From Bradyrhizobium sp. CCGUVB4N (GTDB taxonomy: Bacteria; Pseudomonadota; Alphaproteobacteria; Rhizobiales; Xanthobacteraceae), in the NCBI RefSeq assembly GCF_024199945.1, contig NZ_JANADP010000001.1:1116001-1180000 (forward strand): a stretch of DNA of 64,000 bases, written 5' to 3'. Below, piece by piece: positions 58,227 to 64,000 of the stretch. The stretch's first letter is position 1, and each line of letters opens with the position of its first letter. The notes below the pieces were generated by a model. The model was not told where the DNA came from and searched no databases. It saw nothing but the letters and a program-made list of their open reading frames with translations. Made by a program: the position numbers and the translations under genes.

Positions 58227-58264
58227 CGAGTCTCACGCAGAGGTCAGCGGCCGGTACTCGGGAC

Positions 58265-59671
58265 CTAGGAAATTTCATACGGCAGAACGTTTCGCCGATT
58301 GCGATGGACCGTCAACCTGCTTTTCAACGGAGGCACCGCGCGTTGTGCGCAGTCTGCACGTTCGCAAATGCGGCAAGAGATTCCGATCGGATCGTAAGCA
58401 CCTTTGCTCGTCAGATCGAGCCCATCGGCATACACGAAATCTCGTGCGTAGGAGATTTCACATCCAAGGGCGATCGCATAGCGCGGCCGCAGTGTTCCGA
58501 ACCCACCGTGGCCTTTAGCGAGTTCGGTCGCAATGCAGAGAAAGCGCACGCCGTCCGGTGTTTCTGCGAGCTGCCGAATGATGCGGCTCGGTGACTCGAA
58601 CGCCTGATGCACATTCCATAGTGGGCAAGCTGCGCCATAGCGCGCGAACTGCAATTTCGCTGCGCTATGGCGCTTTGTGATATTTCCCGCGCGGTCGACA
58701 CGCGCGAAGAAAACCGGCACGCCCTTTTGACCCGGCCGTTGTAGCGTGGAGAGCCGGTGGGCAATTTGCTCCAGGCTCGCGCCGAAACGGGCCGCGATCA
58801 GGTCAAGATCGTGACGCAACTCTTTAGCGGTCGTTAGGAATGCCTGATACGGCAGGATCAGTGCTCCCGCAAAATAGTTCCGCAGGCCGGCCTTGCATAC
58901 CTCGCGCGCGTCAGCCGTGCGAAACTCGGCACGTTTCGCAATTTTTTCGATCTGGTCTTCCTGCTCAAGCGCAGCGATCTGAAGCGCCATTTGAAAGCTG
59001 CGTGTCGCGGCAGGCAGATATGGGCTCAAGAAGAGGATTCGCGATGCAGGGTCGAAGCGCCTCAAGGAGCTATCGCCAGGATCCGTTCTCCGGATCAGCA
59101 CGCCGTGTTGGTTCTCCAAATGCTTCGCGAGCGCTGCGTTTGCGTCGCTGTTGGCGATGTCGAGCTCAAGCGCCAGACTCTCGGCTGAGACGTCGAGATC
59201 GTGAACATAGTTGTCGGTGAAGTGAAAGAAGTCGCGAACCTCCTCATAGGGGGTTGGTTCGGTGCTCCAGCCGCCGATGTGGTCATCCAGGCTTGCGAGT
59301 TGTTCGCTATTGCGCCGGTAGGCCTGATGGCAACTGAGCAGCGCCTGCGCAAAGCTAGGTGCGTTCTGAACGACGAGCTTCAGCTCCTGGAGGCTGGGGG
59401 AGTGGGGGGAGAAGACGGGATCGGCCAATGCTTCCGATAGTATTGCGATGAGCCGATCGCCGTCGTTCGTCGATATGGAACTCAGGTCTATCCCAAATCG
59501 CTCGGCCAGAAGAACCAAAACCGATGCCGAGACCGATCGCTGGTTGTTCTCGATCTGATTTATATAACTAACTGAAATACCTAATCTTTCCGCGAACGCT
59601 GTCTGGGTCAGCTTCGCTGCTTCGCGGACCTCGCGAACCCTTCGTCCGATATAGAGCTTGCCAGTCGACAT
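58265..59671 (-). CDS. pccR: Short-chain fatty acyl-CoA regulator PccR (ScfR family)
   Basis: 468 residues from ATG 59671. N-terminal XRE helix-turn-helix (RRVREVREAAKLTQTAFAERLGISVSYINQIENNQRSVS), a central IrrE/DUF955-like segment (LPYQAFLTTAKELRHDLDLIAARFGAS), and a C-terminal Cys-rich domain (GISCRICERADCAQR). In Rhodobacter this regulator controls propionyl-CoA carboxylase and binds TTTGCAA repeats. Here three TTTGCAA boxes lie immediately upstream, and bioY-pccB-pccA run divergently. The IrrE zinc motif HExxH is not visible; the site reads HDLDL, so this is a sensor, not a protease. Confidence 0.88.
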   Translation of the reverse strand: MSTGKLYIGRRVREVREAAKLTQTAFAERLGISVSYINQIENNQRSVSASVLVLLAERFGIDLSSISTNDGDRLIAILSEALADPVFSPHSPSLQELKLVVQNAPSFAQALLSCHQAYRRNSEQLASLDDHIGGWSTEPTPYEEVRDFFHFTDNYVHDLDVSAESLALELDIANSDANAALAKHLENQHGVLIRRTDPGDSSLRRFDPASRILFLSPYLPAATRSFQMALQIAALEQEDQIEKIAKRAEFRTADAREVCKAGLRNYFAGALILPYQAFLTTAKELRHDLDLIAARFGASLEQIAHRLSTLQRPGQKGVPVFFARVDRAGNITKRHSAAKLQFARYGAACPLWNVHQAFESPSRIIRQLAETPDGVRFLCIATELAKGHGGFGTLRPRYAIALGCEISYARDFVYADGLDLTSKGAYDPIGISCRICERADCAQRAVPPLKSRLTVHRNRRNVLPYEIS

Positions 59672-59674
59672 TTT

Positions 59675-59704
59675 TTTGCAACTTTGCAATTTTCGTTTTG
59701 CAAA
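59675..59704. promoter_or_regulatory. PccR boxes: three TTTGCAA repeats
   Basis: TTTGCAA occurs at 59675-59681 and 59683-59689, and TTTGCAAA at 59697-59704, just ahead of the PccR start. This matches the motif described for PccR in Rhodobacter sphaeroides. The site can serve both autoregulation and the divergent bioY-pcc operon. Confidence 0.8.
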
Positions 59705-59792
59705 TTTGTATCATGTGCAGTTGTGCCTCTTCAAGCCTTTCGCGGAGGCGCTTTGCCTCGTACGGAGACCGCTCCCTTCTCCAATCGAGCTC

Positions 59793-60386
59793 ATGATGAT
59801 GATTTACAATTCAGGCGTGCTCCGCAGCGCACCGCGCCGCATTAGCCTCGACTTGGCGATGATCGTAAGCGCTTCGCTGCTCATTGCCGTCTCAGCGAAG
59901 GTTCAGGTCCCGTTTTATCCGGTGCCAATGACCATGCAGACCTTCGTGGTCTTCGGCATCAGCCTAACCCTCGGTCCGATCCGAGGCAGTCTTGCCGTAC
60001 TCGCCTATCTTTTCGAGGGCATTGCAGGGCTTCCTGTCTTTGCCGGCTCTCCCGAAAAGGGCATCGGTCTCGCCTACATTCTGGGACCGACGGGTGGCTA
60101 CCTGCTCGCTTGTCTCCCGGCCGCGCTGTTGGCTGGTTACCTCGCTGAGCGTGATCGGAATGGCTCATTCCTGTCGATCGTAGCGAGCGCCGGGGTCTTC
60201 CTCGCAACTATTTATGCTGCGGGTCTCCTATGGCTTGGGATCGTCATCGGGTTCGATGCACCACTGCTTCGGCTCGGCTTCTTTCCATTCATCATCGCTG
60301 ACTTGCTGAAAGTGACTGCAGTCGCCCTCGCATTCCACTTCTGGCGAGGTTGGACGAACAACGGGCGAGGCCAAGCCGATGCTTGA
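59793..60386 (+). CDS. bioY: Biotin transporter BioY (ECF S component)
   Basis: 197 residues from the ATG run at 59793. BioY signature: [31 protein letters not shown] and [25 protein letters not shown], with about six helices. BioM and BioN are not nearby; BioY can work alone or with a shared energising unit. Its stop overlaps pccB by 8 bp, so biotin uptake is made together with the biotin-dependent carboxylase. Confidence 0.9.
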   Translation: MMMIYNSGVLRSAPRRISLDLAMIVSASLLIAVSAKVQVPFYPVPMTMQTFVVFGISLTLGPIRGSLAVLAYLFEGIAGLPVFAGSPEKGIGLAYILGPTGGYLLACLPAALLAGYLAERDRNGSFLSIVASAGVFLATIYAAGLLWLGIVIGFDAPLLRLGFFPFIIADLLKVTAVALAFHFWRGWTNNGRGQADA

Positions 60387-61911
60387 AGTGATCGAAATGC
60401 TCGAGGCTCGTCGTGCCGGCGCCAAGCTCGGCGGCGGGGAGAAGCGCATCGAGGCGCAGCACGCCCGCGGCAAGCTGACCGCACGCGAGCGCATCGAGCT
60501 CTTGCTGGACAAGGGATCGTTCGAGGAGTTCGACATGTTCGTCGAGCACCGCTCCACCGAGTTCGGCATGGAGAAGACCAAGGTGCCGGGCGACGGCGTC
60601 GTCACCGGCTGGGGCACCGTCAACGGCCGCAAGACGTTTGTCTTCGCCAAGGACTTCACGGTGTTCGGCGGCTCGCTCTCCGAGACCCACGCGCTGAAGA
60701 TCACCAAATTGCAGGACATGGCGATGAAGGCGCGGGCGCCCATCATCGGCCTCTATGACGCGGGCGGCGCGCGCATCCAGGAAGGCGTCGCCGCGCTCGC
60801 CGGCTATTCCTACGTGTTCCGCCGCAACGTGCTGGCCTCGGGCGTGATCCCGCAGATCTCCGTCATCATGGGCCCCTGCGCCGGCGGCGACGTCTATTCG
60901 CCGGCGATGACCGACTTCATCTTCATGGTGAAGAACACCAGCTACATGTTCGTCACCGGCCCCGACGTGGTGAAGACCGTGACCAACGAGGTCGTTACCG
61001 CCGAAGAGCTCGGCGGTGCCTCGGTGCACGCCACGCGCTCCTCGATCGCGGACGGCGCCTTCGAGAACGACGTCGAGACGCTGTTGCAGATGCGGCGCCT
61101 GATCGACTTCCTGCCGTCCAACAACAGCGACGGCGTACCGGAATGGCCGAGTTTCGACGATATCGGCCGGATCGACATGTCGCTCGATACGCTGATCCCT
61201 GACAATCCGAACAAGCCCTACGACATGAAGGAGCTGATCCTGAAGGTCGTGGACGAGGGCGATTTCTTCGAGATCGCCGATATGTTCGCCAAGAACATCG
61301 TCGCCGGCTTCGGCCGCATCGCCGGCCGCACCGTCGGCTTCGTCGCCAACCAGCCGATGGTGCTGGCGGGCGTGCTCGACTCCGACGCCTCGCGGAAGGC
61401 CGCGCGCTTCGTCCGCTTCTGCGATGCCTTCAACATCCCGATCGTCACCTTCGTGGACGTGCCGGGCTTCCTGCCGGGCACCGCGCAGGAATATGGCGGC
61501 CTGATCAAGCACGGCGCAAAACTGCTGTTCGCCTATTCGCAGTGCACCGTTCCGCTGGTCACCATCATCACCCGCAAGGCCTATGGCGGCGCCTTCGACG
61601 TCATGGCCTCGAAGGAAATCGGCGCCGACATGAACTACGCCTGGCCGACCGCCCAGATCGCGGTGATGGGCGCCAAGGGCGCGGTCGAGATCATCTTCCG
61701 CAGCGACATCGGCGACCCCGACAAGATCGCCGCCCGCACCAAGGAATACGAAGACCGCTTCCTGTCACCGTTCATCGCCGCCGAGCGCGGCTACATCGAC
61801 GACGTCATCATGCCGCACTCGACGCGGCGGCGGATCGCGCGGGCGCTGGCGATGCTGAAGGATAAGAAGGTGGAGATGCCCGCGAAGAAGCACGATAATT
61901 TGCCGTTGTGA
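60379..61911 (+). CDS. pccB: Propionyl-CoA carboxylase beta subunit
   Basis: 510 residues, the usual length. Carboxyltransferase marks are [90 protein letters not shown] and [36 protein letters not shown]. It transfers carboxyl from biotin to propionyl-CoA, giving methylmalonyl-CoA. Base composition is higher in G+C than in the cassettes to the left, as expected for core genome. pccA follows 7 bp later. Confidence 0.95.
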   Translation: MLEVIEMLEARRAGAKLGGGEKRIEAQHARGKLTARERIELLLDKGSFEEFDMFVEHRSTEFGMEKTKVPGDGVVTGWGTVNGRKTFVFAKDFTVFGGSLSETHALKITKLQDMAMKARAPIIGLYDAGGARIQEGVAALAGYSYVFRRNVLASGVIPQISVIMGPCAGGDVYSPAMTDFIFMVKNTSYMFVTGPDVVKTVTNEVVTAEELGGASVHATRSSIADGAFENDVETLLQMRRLIDFLPSNNSDGVPEWPSFDDIGRIDMSLDTLIPDNPNKPYDMKELILKVVDEGDFFEIADMFAKNIVAGFGRIAGRTVGFVANQPMVLAGVLDSDASRKAARFVRFCDAFNIPIVTFVDVPGFLPGTAQEYGGLIKHGAKLLFAYSQCTVPLVTIITRKAYGGAFDVMASKEIGADMNYAWPTAQIAVMGAKGAVEIIFRSDIGDPDKIAARTKEYEDRFLSPFIAAERGYIDDVIMPHSTRRRIARALAMLKDKKVEMPAKKHDNLPL

Positions 61912-61918
61912 GATAGCA

Positions 61919-63934
<2,016 letters not shown>

Positions 63935-63988
63935 CGCATTCTCTAAACGAGCAACCGACGATCAAGAAAATCAGATGGGAGATCCCAC

Positions 63989-64000
63989 ATGGTAGCTGCT
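63989..64000 (+). CDS. Possible start of the next gene
   Basis: ATG 63989 follows GGGAGA at good spacing, 54 bp after pccA, and opens MVAA before the window ends. Too short to identify. Confidence 0.35.

Noticed and set aside
58265..59671. PccR as an antitoxin or ImmA/IrrE metalloprotease
   Set aside because: The HExxH motif is not visible, and the TTTGCAA boxes and the pcc genes fit the acyl-CoA regulator family.

Overview
The window looks like a chromosomal or island segment of an alphaproteobacterium of the order Hyphomicrobiales, most likely Bradyrhizobium or a close relative. I infer this from high G+C, the style of the catabolic genes, decayed Bradyrhizobium-type serine-recombinase tails, a small CPxC protein of a type I associate with Bradyrhizobium, and a PccR-BioY-PccB-PccA locus. 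There is no rRNA, tRNA, CRISPR array or phage. It is a mosaic of small catabolic cassettes, each with its own regulator, separated by gene remnants and one insertion sequence.

Layout. 1-2047 (-): truncated YdiJ-like FAD/Fe-S 2-hydroxyacid dehydrogenase. 2179-4209: IS1634-family element. 4322-6357: GntR/FCD regulator divergent from a serine-glyoxylate-type aminotransferase. 6943-8936: gamma-glutamyltransferase-like enzyme and a small zinc-ribbon protein. 9219-15851: SDR oxidoreductase, AcuR-like TetR, AcuI-like acryloyl-CoA reductase, AhpD-like protein, acyl-CoA dehydrogenase, LysR and a frameshifted SRPBCC gene. Two copies of one 65-bp promoter element tie the SDR gene to the LysR gene. 16303-24995: a complete 4-hydroxyproline cassette (epimerase, D-hydroxyproline oxidase, deaminase, 2-oxoglutarate-semialdehyde dehydrogenase, ABC importer, MocR regulator) with three copies of a shared operator motif. 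25155-25541: tautomerase.

25815-36470 holds two divergent operons. One has a NitT/TauT-type importer, an APH-fold kinase and a class III PLP enzyme. The other has hydantoinase A and B, a TIM-barrel protein and TetR. Candidate TetR operators lie between them, and I know of no named pathway with this combination. 37407-42729 is a lysine/2-aminoadipate cassette (aminotransferase, AmaB-like dehydrogenase, HglS-like dioxygenase, divergent LysR). 43272-51593 encodes a CoA ligase, an enoyl-CoA hydratase, an unrecognised protein, a polyamine-type importer and IclR, followed by a LysR gene.

52595-53827 is a graveyard of remnants. 53828-57735 (-) is a CoA ligase, nitronate-monooxygenase and Liv-binding-protein module flanked by a direct repeat that carries a covarying hairpin. 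The right repeat abuts a 5' fragment of pccB. 58265-63934 is the propionyl-CoA carboxylase locus, with TTTGCAA boxes in the pccR-bioY gap.

Most cassettes feed amino-acid derivatives or acyl-CoAs into central metabolism. The remnants (three recombinase tails, a second MocR tail, a pccB head, pieces of a monooxygenase and an aldehyde dehydrogenase) show that the region was built by repeated acquisition and loss.
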